In this document: piece by piece, positions 53,001-63,920 of the stretch
Position numbering within the stretch: position 1 is the stretch's first letter
Layout: each line of letters starts with the position of its first letter
Assembly: GCF_026151205.1 (NCBI RefSeq)
Contig: NC_087083.1
Location: 2,866,536-2,930,535, forward strand
Length of the DNA: 64,000 nt
Direction: 5' to 3'
Source: Bolinopsis microptera
Lineage: Eukaryota; Ctenophora; Tentaculata; Lobata; Bolinopsidae
Program-made: the position numbers and the translations under genes
The notes under the pieces: model-generated
Database searches by the model: none
What the model was told of the DNA's origin: nothing
The model's input: only the letters and a program-made list of their open reading frames with translations

Positions 53001-56000
53001 TGTAGTTATGTGGTAATATGGTAATGTGGTAATATGGTAATGTAGTTATGTGGTAATATGGTAATGTGGTAATGTGGTAATGTGGTAATGTTGTAATGTG
53101 GTAATGTGGTAATGTGGTTATGTGGTAATGTAGTTATGTGGTAATATGGTAATGTGGTAATATGGTAATGTAGTTATGTGGTAATATGGTAATGTGGTAA
53201 TGTGGTAATGTGGTAATGTGGTAATGTGGTAATGTGGTAATGTGGTAATATGGTAATGTGGTTATGTGGTTTGTGGTAATGTGGTAATGAAGTTATGTGA
53301 AAATGAAAATATAGTTATGTGGTAATGTAGTTATGTGGTAATATGGTAATGTGGTAATATGGTAATGTAGTTATGTGGTAATATGGTAATATGGTAATGT
53401 GGTAATGTAGTTATGTGGTAATGTGGTTATGTGGTGATGTGGTTATGTGGGAATGTGGTAATGTGGTAATATCGTTATGTAATAATGTGGTAATGCGGTT
53501 ATGTGGTAATGTGGTTATGTGGTAATGTGGTAATGTGGTAATATGGTAATGAAGTTATGTGAAAATGAAAATATAGTTATGTGGTAATGTAGTTATGTGG
53601 TAATATGGTAATGTGGTAATATGGTAATGTAGTTATGTGGTAATATGGTAATGTGGTAATGTGGTAATGTGGTAATGTTGTAATGTGGTAATGTGGTAAT
53701 GTAGTTATGTGGTAATGTGGTTATGTGGTGATGTGGTTATGTGGGAATGTGGTAATGTGGTAATATCGTTATGTAATAATGTGGTAATGCGGTTATGTGG
53801 TAATGTGGTTATGTGGTAATGTAGTTATGTGGTAATGTGGTTATGTGGTGATGTGGTTATGTGGGAATGTGGTAATGTGGTAATATCGTTATGTAATAAT
53901 GTGGTAATGCGGTTATGTGGTAATGTGGTTATGTGGTAATGTGGTAATGTGGTAATATGGTAATGAAGTTATGTGAAAATGAAAATATAGTTATGTGGTA
54001 ATGTAGTTATGTGGTAATATGGTAATGTGGTAATATGGTAATGTAGTTATGTGGTAATATGGTAATGTGGTAATGTGGTAATGTGGTAATGTTGTAATGT
54101 GGTAATGTGGTAATGTGGTTATGTGGTAATGTAGTTATGTGGTAATATGGTAATGTGGTAATATGGTAATGTGGTAATGTGGTAATGTGGTTATGTGGTA
54201 ATATGGTAATGTGGTAATGTGGTAATGTGGTAATGTTGTAATGTGGTAATGTGGTAATGTGGTTATGTGGTAATGTAGTTATGTGGTAATATGGTAATGT
54301 GGTAATATGGTAATGTAGTTATGTGGTAATATGGTAATGAAGTTATGTGAAAATGAAAATATAGTTATGTGGTAATGTGGTAATGTTGTAATGTGGTAAT
54401 ATGGTAATGTGGTAATATGGTAATGTAGTTATGTGGTAATATGGTAATATGGTAATGAAGTTATGTGAAAATGAAAATATAGTTATGTGGTAATGTAGTT
54501 ATGTGGTAATATGGTAATGTGGTAATATGGTAATGTAGTTATGTGGTAATATGGTAATGTGGTAATGTGGTAATGTGGTAATGTTGTAATGTGGTAATGT
54601 GGTTAATGTGGTTATGTGGTAATGTAGTTATGTGGTAATATGGTAATGTGGTAATATGGTAATGTAGTTATGTGGTAATATGGTAATGTGGTAATGTGGT
54701 AATGTGGTAATGTGGTAATGTGGTAATGTGGTAATGTGGTAATATGGTAATGTGGTAATGTGGTAATGTGGTAATGTGGTAATATGGTAATATGGTAATG
54801 AAGTTATGTGAAAATGAAAATATAGTTATGTGGTAATGTAGTTATGTGGTAATATGGTAATGTGGTAATGTGGTAATGTGGTAATGTTGTAATGTGGTAA
54901 TGTGGTAATGTGGTTATGTGGTAATGTAGTTATGTGGTAATATGGTAATGTGGTAATATGGTAATATATTTATTTGGTAATATGGTAATGTGGTAATGTG
55001 GTAATGTGGTAATGTTGTAATGTGGTAATATGGTAATGTGGTAATGTAGTTATGTGGTAATATGGTAATGTGGTAATATGGTAATGTAGTTATGTGGTAA
55101 TATGGTAATGTGGTAATGTAGTTATGTGGTAATGTGGTAATATGGTAATATGGTAATGTGGTTATGTGAAAATGAAAATATAGTTATGTGGTAATGTGGT
55201 TATGTGGTAATATGGTAATGTGGTAATATGGTAATATATTTATGTGGTAATATGGTAATGTGGTAATGTGGTAATGTGGTAATGTGGTAATGTTGTAATG
55301 TGGTAATGTGGTAATGTGGTAATGTGGTAATGTGGTAACATGGTAATATATTTATGTGGTAATATGGTAATGTGGTAATGTGGTAATGTGGTAATGTTGT
55401 AATGTGGTAATGTGGTAATGTGGTTATGTGGTAATGTAGTTATGTGGTAATATGGTAATATATTTATGTGGTAATATGGTAATGTGGTAATGTGGTAATG
55501 TGGTAATGTGGTAATGTTGTAATGTGGTAATGTGGTTATGTGAAAATGAAAATATAGTTATGTGGTAATGTGGTTATGTGGTAATATGGTAATGTGGTAA
55601 TATGGTAATATATTTATGTGGTAATATGGTAATGTGGTAATGTGGTAATGTGGTAATGTGGTAATGTTGTAATGTGGTAATGTGGTAATGTGGTAATGTG
55701 GTAATGTGGTAACATGGTAATATATTTATGTGGTAATATGGTAATGTGGTAATGTGGTAATGTGGTAATGTGGTAATGTGGTAATGTGGTAATGTGGTAA
55801 TATGGTAATGTTGTAATTTGGTAATGTGGTAATATAGTTATGTGTCAATATGGTAATGTGGTAATGTGAAAATGAAAATATAGTTATGTGGTAATGTGGT
55901 AATGTTGTAATATGGTAATATATTTATGGGGTAATATGGTAATGTGGTAATGTGGTAATGTGGTAATGTGGTAATGTGGTAATGTGGTAATGTGGTAATA

Positions 56001-56795
56001 TGGTAATGTGGTAATGTGGTAATGTGGTAATATGGTAATATATTTATGGGGTAATATGGTAATGTGGTAATATGGTAATATATTTATGGGGTAATATGGT
56101 AATGTGGTAATGTGGTAATATATTTATGGGGTAATATGGTAATGTGGTAATGTGGTAATGTGGTAATGTGGTAATGTGGTAATATGGTAATATATTTATG
56201 GGGTAATATGGTAATGTGGTAATGTGGTAATGTGGTAATGTGGTAATGTGGTAATGTGGTAATGTGGTAATTTGGTAATGTGGTAATTTGGTAATGTGGT
56301 AATGTGGTAATGTGGTAATGTGGTAATGTGGTAATATGGTAATGTGGTAATGTGGTAATGTGGTAATGTGGTAATGTGGTAATGTGGTAATGTGGTAATT
56401 TGGTAATGTGGTAATTTGGTAATGTGGTAATGTGGTAATGTGGTAATGTGGTAATGTGGTAATATGGTAATGTGGTAATGTGGTAATGTGGTAATGTGGT
56501 AATGTGGTAATGTGGTAATTTGGTAATGTGGTAATTTGGTAATGTGGTAATGTGGTAATGTGGTAATGTGGTAATGTGGTAATATGGTAATGTGGTAATG
56601 TGGTAATGTGGTAATGTGGTAATGTGGTAATGTGGTAATGTGGTAATTTGGTAATGTGGTAATTTGGTAATGTGGTAATGTGGTAATGTGGTAATGTAGT
56701 AATGTGGTTAATGGTAATGTGGTAATGTGGTAATGTGGTAATGTGGTAATGTGGTAATGTGAAAATATTGTTAAGTGGTAATGTGGTAATGTGAC
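47094..56795. repeat. 9.7-kb 8-bp satellite (ATGTGGTA) with higher-order structure
   Basis: Basic units are ATGTGGTA with common variants ATATGGTA, ATGTAGTT, ATGTGGTT and ATGTGATA. Left of 50700 a higher-order word GTGAAAATATAGTTAAGTGG recurs every ~190 bp (about 49028, 49207, 49399, 49581, 49766, 49956). Right of 52900 a longer form GAAAATGAAAATATAGTTATG recurs at ~120-410 bp intervals (about 52975 to 55865). The right end (56100-56795) becomes simple. No gene is present. Confidence 0.95.
50690..52300. other. Degraded stretch inside the satellite, possible assembly error
   Basis: The satellite becomes irregular, with out-of-register indels, long C runs (51001-51016, 51061-51079, 51898-51920, 52189-52196) and CAAACAAACAAAC/CACCACCC simple sequence. 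The regular array resumes afterwards. This looks like a poorly polished join or collapsed long-read consensus rather than biology. Confidence 0.6.
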
Positions 56796-57312
56796 AAAAC
56801 GTTAAAATTATGAATGTTCTCGTACCTGTTTAAACCAGTGTAAGAAGTTGGGTGTTTTGCCAACAAAATATATGTTAATAAAAACAAGTCAGGCTGAGTA
56901 AAGTGTAACCTTTCAAAGTTGCTAAAATAAAAACTGAATCACAAGGAGCTCACAAAGCGACAGGTACGATGGAGGAACGTGATTTAATGAGCCACGTGCA
57001 CTTCACGTGACATGTACAAGAGTGTTGTAGATATTGAGTTACATGAGAACAGGTAAGATAACGTGATATTTCATTAGATCACTGTGGTTTTATCTTTCTA
57101 TATTACTGAACAGTTCCCTCTTTTCAATGGTGTCAGAGCCTGAAGGAATTTATCATACCCTCGTGGGTAGGGGACTGCAGTACTCAACTCACAATTTGCT
57201 TTATCGCACCCTTCCTGCAGTACTCAACTCACAATTTGCTTTATCGCATGCCCCTACAGCAGTTTTAAGTTACAATTCACGGGTGAGAAGAGCATCTGCA
57301 GCTGTTCCTCTT
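56796..57312. other. Spacer with an 83-bp-scale direct duplication
   Basis: GCAGTACTCAACTCACAATT plus TGCTTTATCGCA occurs at about 57176-57208 and again at 57217-57249. The rest shows no gene. A plus-strand frame from 57127 runs into the next array but is a product of it. Confidence 0.55.
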
Positions 57313-57822
57313 CGCCCTGTAAATACACCACTCTGCCCTGTAAATACACCACTCTGCCCTGTAAATACACCACTCTGCCCTGTAAATACACCACTCTGCC
57401 CTGTAAATACACCACTCTGCCCTGTAAATACACCACTCTGCCCTGTAAATACACCACTCTGCCCTGTAAATACACCACTCTGCCCTGTAAATACACCACT
57501 CTGCCCTGTAAATACACCACTCTGCCCTGTAAATACACCACTCTGCCCTGTAAATACACCACTCTGCCCTGTAAATACACCACTCTGCCCTGTAAATACA
57601 CCACTCTGCCCTGTAAATACACCACTCTGCCCTGTAAATACACCACTCTGCCCTGTAAATACACCACTCTGCCCTGTAAATACACCACTCTGCCCTGTAA
57701 ATACACCACTCTGCCCTGTAAATACACCACTCTGCCCTGTAAATACACCACTCTGCCCTGTAAATACACCACTCTGCCCTGTAAATACACCACTCTGCCC
57801 TGTAAATACACCACTCTGCCCT
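57313..57822. repeat. 21-bp minisatellite (CCCTGTAAATACACCACTCTG)
   Basis: About 24 near-identical units. Twenty-one bases is seven codons, so the plus strand reads a heptad PVNTPLC and several minus-strand frames are also open. There is no recognisable unique domain on either side, so I do not call a gene. Confidence 0.95.
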
Positions 57823-58025
57823 GAAGTAGCATATTGAAAGTAGCTGTTCCTCTTCGCCCTGTAAATACACCACTCTGCCCTGAAGTAGCATATTGAAAGG
57901 TTTAAGTAGTCCTGAATAACATTTATTGTGGGTTGTTTCTCTTCGCCCTGTAAATACACCACTCTGCCCTGAAGTAGCATATTGAAAGATTTAAGTAGTC
58001 CTGAATAACATTTATTGTGGGTTGT
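57823..58025. repeat. Two extra partial copies of the minisatellite end
   Basis: The unit end (CCACTCTGCCCTGAAGTAGC, then ATATTGAAAG) appears three times (about 57802-57838, 57868-57900, 57958-57988). The last two are followed by the same flank AAGTAGTCCTGAATAACATT. The array end was duplicated as a block of about 90 bp. Confidence 0.8.
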
Positions 58026-58494
58026 TAGCAGATATAAACAAACGTGTAAATTACGCCGCAAAGGACTCAACAGATGTTGCAACATGCAGTTTATGAAATA
58101 TGAAATATTTATTATACTCCTAAATCTCTAAAATATGCTTCTCAACCTCGGCCTTTACCAGGAACATAGCTAAAGTAAAGCCTGTTGCGCGGTCGAGGAA
58201 GATTCTACATACTATCTTGAACGAGGTGAGATATAGTGTAATTCTTTGAGATTCCTATACCAAATTGTTGTTTGTATTTCCAAATTAGGGCATTTGCCAA
58301 TCTCACTCTTATAATATCTCAGGATTTAATAACAATATAAGATTTGAACCATCGCTAACTATCATCAAACATCTTCTGTAATTGTTTAAGTGGCATGGAA
58401 ACGATCATGTCTTCAAAGGTTTTCCAGTGTTCTTGTATAATTTATACCTTATCGGACTTTAATTGAACGGACATTAAAATGGACGCTGGAGGCC
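58026..58494. other. AT-rich spacer with R3 fragment
   Basis: An R3 fragment (TACCTTATCGGACTTTAATT, GAACGGACATTAAAAT) is at 58441-58480. No gene is seen. Confidence 0.45.
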
Positions 58495-58672
58495 CGAGCG
58501 GGCACTAAAGTTCTTATTCCTTGGCCAATTTTTATTTTTTCATGCTGATTTAAAGGCCATTAAAGCATTTGACCCAGTCAAAAAAATTTCAGTTTTATAT
58601 CTTTTACGGTTTTTTGCAGAAAGTCGTGTTAAAGTTGATGCCGTGGTGTCCGTAAAATGGTACGGATATATA
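58495..58672 (+). repeat. Dispersed repeat family R2, copy 4
   Basis: It shares TTCCTTGGCCAATTTTTATT, GGCCATTAAAGCATTTGACC and GTTGATGCCGTGGTGTCCG with the copies upstream of the two GPCR genes. It ends in GGTACGGATATATATAA. Confidence 0.75.
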
Positions 58673-58724
58673 TAATATATATTTATTATATGCATTATAC
58701 CTATATAATCAACTTAATAACACC

Positions 58725-58781
58725 AGAATGTGTGTGTGTCTGTGTGTGTGTCTGTGTGTGTGTCTGTGTGTGTGTCTGTGT
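58725..58781. repeat. GT-rich microsatellite (TGTGTGTGTC)n
   Basis: About five 10-bp units. Short GA tracts (58981-58996 as TC, 59132-59152) follow further right. Confidence 0.9.
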
Positions 58782-59304
58782 GTAATTTCCAAACAGTTAT
58801 ACAAAAAAAACGGTAATAGGTACGGGACTGGTTTTTTCGGTATAGTGCCGACAAAACTCTGATGAAGCCCATAGGAAATTTTTTTAAAAATCGGCCGGTG
58901 TTAAGTGGTTTAATTGATGTTTTTGTACCACAAATGTTACATAAAATTGCTTGAGCAGAACGGCAAGAGTTACGGGGCTTGCTCTCTCTCTCTCTCATTA
59001 CTGTGTAATATGTTATAGCTGCATTTAAGTAGCGTCATAATTGGATCAGCCCGGAAGATTCGCTGTAATGTTATACCTTAAGCTTATTAGGGGAGGGGGG
59101 ACTGTTAGTGTTTGGGGTCTGTTTGGACTGCAGAGAGAGAGAGAGAGAGAGAAAGAGTTCATACGACAATGTTATGCGTGTTTTCAAATATAATATGCGG
59201 GTGTGGTGCGGAGTTAACAAGGGTTAATTTCTATAACGATTTAAATAAAAATAGAAAGCGCGGTTCAAGACGGAAGTGATGAGGTGTAATAAGGCCCCTT
59301 CCAG

Positions 59305-59935
59305 CCATTGCCACCTGCCACCTAATTTGGCAGGTTTTACATTAAGACTGATAATCAATTTGAAGTCTTAAAATGATTCCTGCAAAATTAACCGAAAACC
59401 TGCCTATTTATCGTATTCGTGCAGAGATTTATCTCACGTAATTATTTAATCGAGTTGTTGATTTATAGAAAAGCCTGCAAAATTAACACAAAACCTGCCT
59501 CACCTTTCACCTACTCTCGGCAGGTTTGCTCTATTTTGGCAGGTTTTCCGTTAAATATAAAGTCGAATGCTGCAGATTTAACCCATTAGGGACGATAGGG
59601 TCGTTTTTATAACCCACCTTTTCTAGACGAAAAACCAAATTACTAAACGCTATAACGAATCTATAGCATATATGCTCAAAATTTATTGGGCTACATATAA
59701 TGAAGCCCAATAAATTTTGAGTATATATGCTATAGATTCGTTATAGCGTTTAGTAATTTGGTTTTTCGTCTAGAAAAGGTGGGTCATAAAAACGACCCTA
59801 TCGTCCCTAATGGGTTAACGCAAATCCTGCGTAAGTTGAGATAATTTGAATCAACTTGTGGCGTGATTAAACCTATATTGGCAGGGGTTTTGGATAATTT
59901 GAGTGTACAATGTGGAATACTGTAATGATCGTATA
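59305..59935. mobile_element. CCTGC-repeat element (family R4) with a nested piggyBac MITE
   Basis: The left end CCAGCCATTGCCACCTGCC corresponds, inverted, to the end at 63901-63916 (GTGGTAATGGCTGG). The body contains many AAACCTGCC and GGCAGGTTTT words, in both orientations. The MITE at 59582-59814 splits it. A second copy is at 63465-63920. It looks like a non-autonomous DNA transposon with clustered subterminal motifs. Confidence 0.6.
59582..59814. mobile_element. 233-bp palindromic piggyBac-type MITE
   Basis: It is flanked by TTAA at 59578-59581 and 59815-59818. It starts CCCATTAGGGACGATAGGGT and is an almost perfect palindrome, with the centre near 59698 (GGGCTACATATAATGAAGCCC). The arm equals the outer left arm of the 2.7-kb element at 11667-14345, so both are one family. 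Confidence 0.9.
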
Positions 59936-60054
59936 ACCTTATTACTAGGTAGGGTGTAGGACTGAGACTTGGTTTGTGCAAAGCTACAGAAGTACAGAAT
60001 GCTACATGCCTACATGGCTCTATAGTTTATACTTTTATACATGCAGTCACTAGT

Positions 60055-60159
60055 CAGTGGCGAAACGACCGCCCGACACTCCGGCAACCCCTGCTATGCG
60101 GAAGGGGATGGGGGGGGGGGGGGGTGCAGCTGCGGCCTCTTAGGTACGTTTCGCCACTG
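60055..60159. mobile_element. Short hAT-like MITE with a G-run centre
   Basis: The ends CAGTGGCGAAACG / CGTTTCGCCACTG form a 13-bp inverted repeat, similar to the MITE at 43124. A G-run (60109-60124) lies inside. The flanking 8-mers (TCACTAGT, CATATTAT) do not match, so a clean insertion is not shown. Confidence 0.6.
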
Positions 60160-60214
60160 CATATTATCCACTGTTACCAACACGGGGTCTATGATAAGTT
60201 TGAGTATAAAAGTA

Positions 60215-60980
60215 CAGGGTGGGCCAAAAGTCAGTGTGCAAACGTCGGCCTTAATAGCTCAGTCACTGAGTGCCCAATTGAAATACTTCCTTCTGGTATG
60301 ACTTAGTACCACCACTGGTTCGAGGAATTTGTCAACTCGAAAAATATTCGCGTTCATTTTTTTCAAATGGAGGTTCATTTTCACATTTTTTTGATAGTTT
60401 GGATAATCGGATCAAGCTAAATGTTATTGAATTGTGTTTGGCCATTCGAATTACGTTTGCCCTGAAAGAATGAGAGTTCTAGCTTCTCAGATGACCGAGA
60501 TATGAAGCATAACAAGCTTGTTCATTACGTGTGATCAGGTGATTGGTTTACCTAATCACGTGATAAGGTGACCCCGTTAACTACCCCGTTAAACATTATG
60601 GGAATTGTTAAGGGTGCCCAATTAAGGTGTCGTGTCACGGTGTCACATAATCACCCAGTCAATTTGTTAACGAGATACACAAAATGCTTGTTAACTTCGT
60701 CATTTCTAATCCGTTTTGCCTCATTTTTTCAGATCATATGCAACATTTGATAATCTACCGTCTCTAAAAAAATTAGGCGTTCAGGATTTTCAGAGAAAAC
60801 AATATAGGTGTTTTAATATTGAATGGGCGTGGTCTAAAATATTCGAATTTTCAAATTTTGACGACGGAATCCTCGAACCAGTAAGTACAGTATGCCATCT
60901 GCAAAGCAACAGCTCTCAAATATAAAACTCAGCGGAGGTATAAGACCCAACGTTTGCACACTGACTTTTGGCCCACCCTG
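60215..60980. mobile_element. Mariner-type non-autonomous element (766 bp)
   Basis: TA dinucleotides at 60213-60214 and 60981-60982 bracket inverted ends CAGGGTGGGCCAAAAGTCAG and its complement, extending about 28 bp. TA duplication and CAGGGTG ends fit Tc1/mariner. Short interior frames (for example 60716-60925) show no DDE transposase motif. Confidence 0.85.
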
Positions 60981-60982
60981 TA

Positions 60983-61790
60983 TAAAAACCGATTATTGGA
61001 AAATAACTGTTTGCTTAACCTCAGTTCTTAGGTTGCCATTTTTAGATTAGATTGCTATGTTCTTAAGTAGTGAGGACAGCACTTTTTCAGTTGCAGTGCC
61101 TCTACCTGTTCATTGTTCACATTGTAAGATTTAGTGAATGAAGTGATTCTGAAAGAATCTTCAATTACAATTAATACATAGTATAATAGTTCTAAATATG
61201 CAGTTATTTTCAGATTATGAGATATTTGATCGGAAATTTGTCACACGTTAAAGTGACACTTAATAAGTTGGACCTTAATCGAAATTCGTATTCACGAATT
61301 GGAAATAGCTCGTACTATAATTTATAGGTTGACCTCCCACATATGCTCTAAGTGGGAGGTCAACCTATAACTCAAATTATTGCTATTTACCAATATTAAT
61401 TGATCACTGATGTGGCACTTTCAGCGGAAAATTAGTAATAGAAAGCGGACAAACCAGTTTTGGTGAAGGATGTATATCTTATACTCTTATAGTAGTTGTA
61501 CACTGTACAGCAATGCTAAGGTAATGAGGTAATGCTGTAATGGGACCACTGCGGACCCTCTACCGGCCAAACATATTATCTCATTATTGAAGGGTGTAGA
61601 CTGTAATATAGATGTAAGAACTTGCTAAATTGGGAGGTGACTGTTTTAAAATGATCAGATGCTTGCTTACTAACTTATTAAGAATGAGAGGTGATAGTGA
61701 TTTACTTTATCTTGACAGGACAGTTAAGTATTTAAGCTTAAGAAACCACGTGGAGCTAAACGGTGCAAGTGATATAATACTTGAAAATTG
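60983..61790. other. Spacer with one perfect stem-loop
   Basis: TTATAGGTTGACCTCCCAC at 61322-61340 pairs with its exact complement at 61352-61370 across an 11-base loop. Weaker pairing extends outward to about 61304 and 61387. The rest shows no gene. Confidence 0.6.

Positions 61791-61791
<1 letters not shown>

Positions 61792-61823
<32 letters not shown>
61792..61823. repeat. C32 homopolymer
   Basis: Flanked by GAAAATTGA and GACAATTGACC. A G-run with matching inverted flanks (TTGTCGGA ... GGTCAATTG) lies at 63181-63220. Confidence 0.9.
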
Positions 61824-61824
<1 letters not shown>

Positions 61825-62162
61825 ACAATTGACCAAACAAATATATTTATTATACTAACCCTAACAGTAACCCGATTGGGCGACATCTGTCCGACAGCGA
61901 CATCTGTCCGACAGCCGAATTGGGGATTTCGGACAGATTTCGCTGTCGGACAGGAGTCGTTTTTGGCGACATCTGTCCGAATTTCGGATCACATTCGTAT
62001 TTCACAAACTCACGGGTAATTTCGTGACGTTGCTCCCATTGTTCGAATGCTGATTTGATCCATTGAGATCTGATCCATCGATACGTGATTGACTATTTAA
62101 GGACAGGATTGTGCTAGCCGTACACTAACAAGCTGTCGATCACATCACAGGACACAGCCTAC

Positions 62163-62390
62163 ATGAGTACATATAGGATAGCAGCCGTATGGAGATCAGT
62201 TATCGCAATCCACAATGGCAATCAATCTTCAGTAAACAGACCCAGATCTGCAGCAAACAGACCCGAGAGATCTGGAAACGCTATCCATTCCTGCGAACTA
62301 AATCCTCTCTACCGACAACAGTCCAATGATGCTCTGGGACTCTGGATGGGACGAACAGACTCGTCGATCATTCCTTTGGGGGACTCCTAA
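62163..62390 (+). pseudogene. Unassigned 75-codon frame in the MULE relic
   Basis: The frame is Arg/Ser/Asn-rich and starts about 70 bases after a TATTTAAGG box. No domain is recognised. By position it may be a remnant of the MULE transposase N-terminus, but that is inference. Confidence 0.3.
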
Positions 62391-62473
62391 GAACGCAGAT
62401 CATATGGTGGACGCGGAGCATTGCGTAGTCAACGCCCAACGGTACCTTCAAATCCGCACCTAATCTCTTCCAT

Positions 62474-62687
62474 CAGCTCTTCACAGTCCACGGACTCTTC
62501 CCTGACGGCTGGCACCTCCCCCTCTTCTAAGGACTCATTCCTGGAAAATCGACGACCCTCTACCGCAACATGTTCGAGGAGATAGACACCTGGGCTTCTG
62601 AGGCCTTGGGGCTACCAACCACAATACATTCTCATGGACTACGAGCTCGCCATTCACAACGCAGTTGCTTCATGCCTGCCTGCCTAG
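62474..62687 (+). pseudogene. MULE transposase core pseudogene
   Basis: Frame 62474-62527 reads QLFTVHGLFPDGWHLPLF, then a TAA, then GLIPGKSTTLYRNMFEEIDT (62531 on). In another frame 62628-62684 reads ILMDYELAIHNAVASCLPA before TAG. Together these match the MULE core order QLxTxH ... PLxxALLPGKxxxxY ... DxExA. One stop and one frameshift disable it. A fragment of a second copy is at 34627-34670. Confidence 0.75.
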
Positions 62688-62904
62688 GTCGAAAATAAAC
62701 TAGTAGTACACTATGGCTCAGATCATATCTCAAATTGGCAATGTTACGTATTCAAATTAACAGTTCAGATCACGTCTCTAATTGGAAATGTGTTGTATTG
62801 AAATCAGATCACAATTTCGGACAAATGTCGTTTTTTCTGGTACCCTGAGTCGGACAGATGTCGCTGTCGGACAGATGTCGCTGACAGGAGTCGTGTTACC
62901 CAGT

Positions 62905-63113
62905 AACCCTGACCCTGACCCTAACCCTGACCCTAACCCTGACCCTAACCCTGACCCTAACCCTGACTCTAACCCTGACCCTAACCCTGACCCTTACCCT
63001 GACCCTAACCCTGACCCTAACCCTGACCCTAACCCTGACCCTAACCCTGACCCTAACCCTGACCCTAACCCTGACCCTAACCCTGACCCTAACCCTTACC
63101 CTAACCCTGAATT
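62905..63113. repeat. Telomere-like 12-bp repeat (CCCTAACCCTGA)n
   Basis: About 17 units alternate the canonical CCCTAA hexamer with CCCTGA. Minor variants are at 62965 (CTGACTCTAACC) and 62994 (CCTTACCC). The alternation makes it an interstitial array rather than an active TTAGGG telomere end. Confidence 0.9.
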
Positions 63114-63177
63114 GACCCCAGTGTAATTACATGGGGGGTCAATTTTCGGGGGTAGATTGCATCAGGGGGTCATTTGT

Positions 63178-63180
<3 letters not shown>

Positions 63181-63220
<40 letters not shown>
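63181..63220. repeat. G38-40 homopolymer
   Basis: Bounded by TTGTCGGA and TCAATTGTT. The exact length is uncertain, as homopolymers of this size are hard to sequence. Confidence 0.9.
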
Positions 63221-63221
<1 letters not shown>

Positions 63222-63464
63222 CAATTGTTGCGGTACCGTACTATATAAGTATATAGCGTACTATACCTCTCATTTGGAGATTCAGTGCCATGGTTGTCAG
63301 CTTTTTATCAACTCCGGCCAATTTCTTGACTGCGCTAATCAACTCGGTTTTATTGACTTTTAGTTTTGGTGCCAAATAAGCAAAATTCCAAATAACTTAA
63401 GAACTTAAAAGAAAGATAAAAGAAACCTGCCAATTTATAAATTTAACGCTGCCATAATAAGATT
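63221..63464. other. AT-rich spacer
   Basis: No gene or repeat recognised. Confidence 0.4.
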
Positions 63465-63920
63465 ATAGCATTATAATCTATTTGGCATGGATTGATAATT
63501 TTATAACAAATCCTGCAAAGTTAATGGAAAACCTGCCGATTTAACTTTATCACTGCCGTAATCTATCCGGCAAGGATTGATAATTTTATAAAAATCCTGC
63601 CAAGTTAATGGAAAACCTGCCGATTTAACTTTATCACTGCCGTAATCCATCCGGAAAGGATTAATAATTTTATAGCAAATCCTGCCAAGTTAATAGAAAA
63701 CCTGCCAAATAACAAATACCTGCGCTGTTGATGCAGGATCACTAGTTAATTAGGCAGGTTTTGACATAAAAAATTAAGAGAAAACCTGCGGATTTAGTGT
63801 AATATACTGCTGATCTGGACAGGGTAAATTAGATTACTAGGCAGGAGTGGTAATTTCGCAGTCTTCGCTATTAACTGGGCAGGTTTTAGGTTAAATTCGC
63901 AGTGGTAATGGCTGGAATAT
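63465..63920. mobile_element. CCTGC-repeat element (family R4), second copy
   Basis: It contains three tandem ~85-bp units built on AATCCTGCCAAGTTAATGGA and AAACCTGCCGATTTAACTTT (63508, 63594, 63680), then GGCAGGTTTTGACAT and the end GTGGTAATGGCTGGAATAT. It is the inverted partner of the end at 59305. Confidence 0.6.

Larger units (their letters stand above)
61870..62897 (+). mobile_element. MULE (Mutator-like) element relic, copy B
   Basis: Both ends carry tandem GACATCTGTCCGACAG-type units in inverted orientation (61876-61930 and 62850-62890). Between them are TATTTAAGG (62091), a short open frame from 62163, and a broken MULE transposase core (62474-62687). Telomere-like words lie at both edges (CTAACCCTAACAG at 61855, CCCTGACCC at 62906). 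Confidence 0.65.

Noticed and set aside
57127..58085. Heptad-repeat protein (PVNTPLC) and overlapping minus-strand frames
   Set aside because: Several frames are open simultaneously because the 21-bp unit lacks stops; flanking residues show no domain, signal peptide or conserved start.
62905..63113. True chromosome end
   Set aside because: Unique and repeat DNA continues for almost 900 bp beyond it, and the repeat alternates two hexamers.
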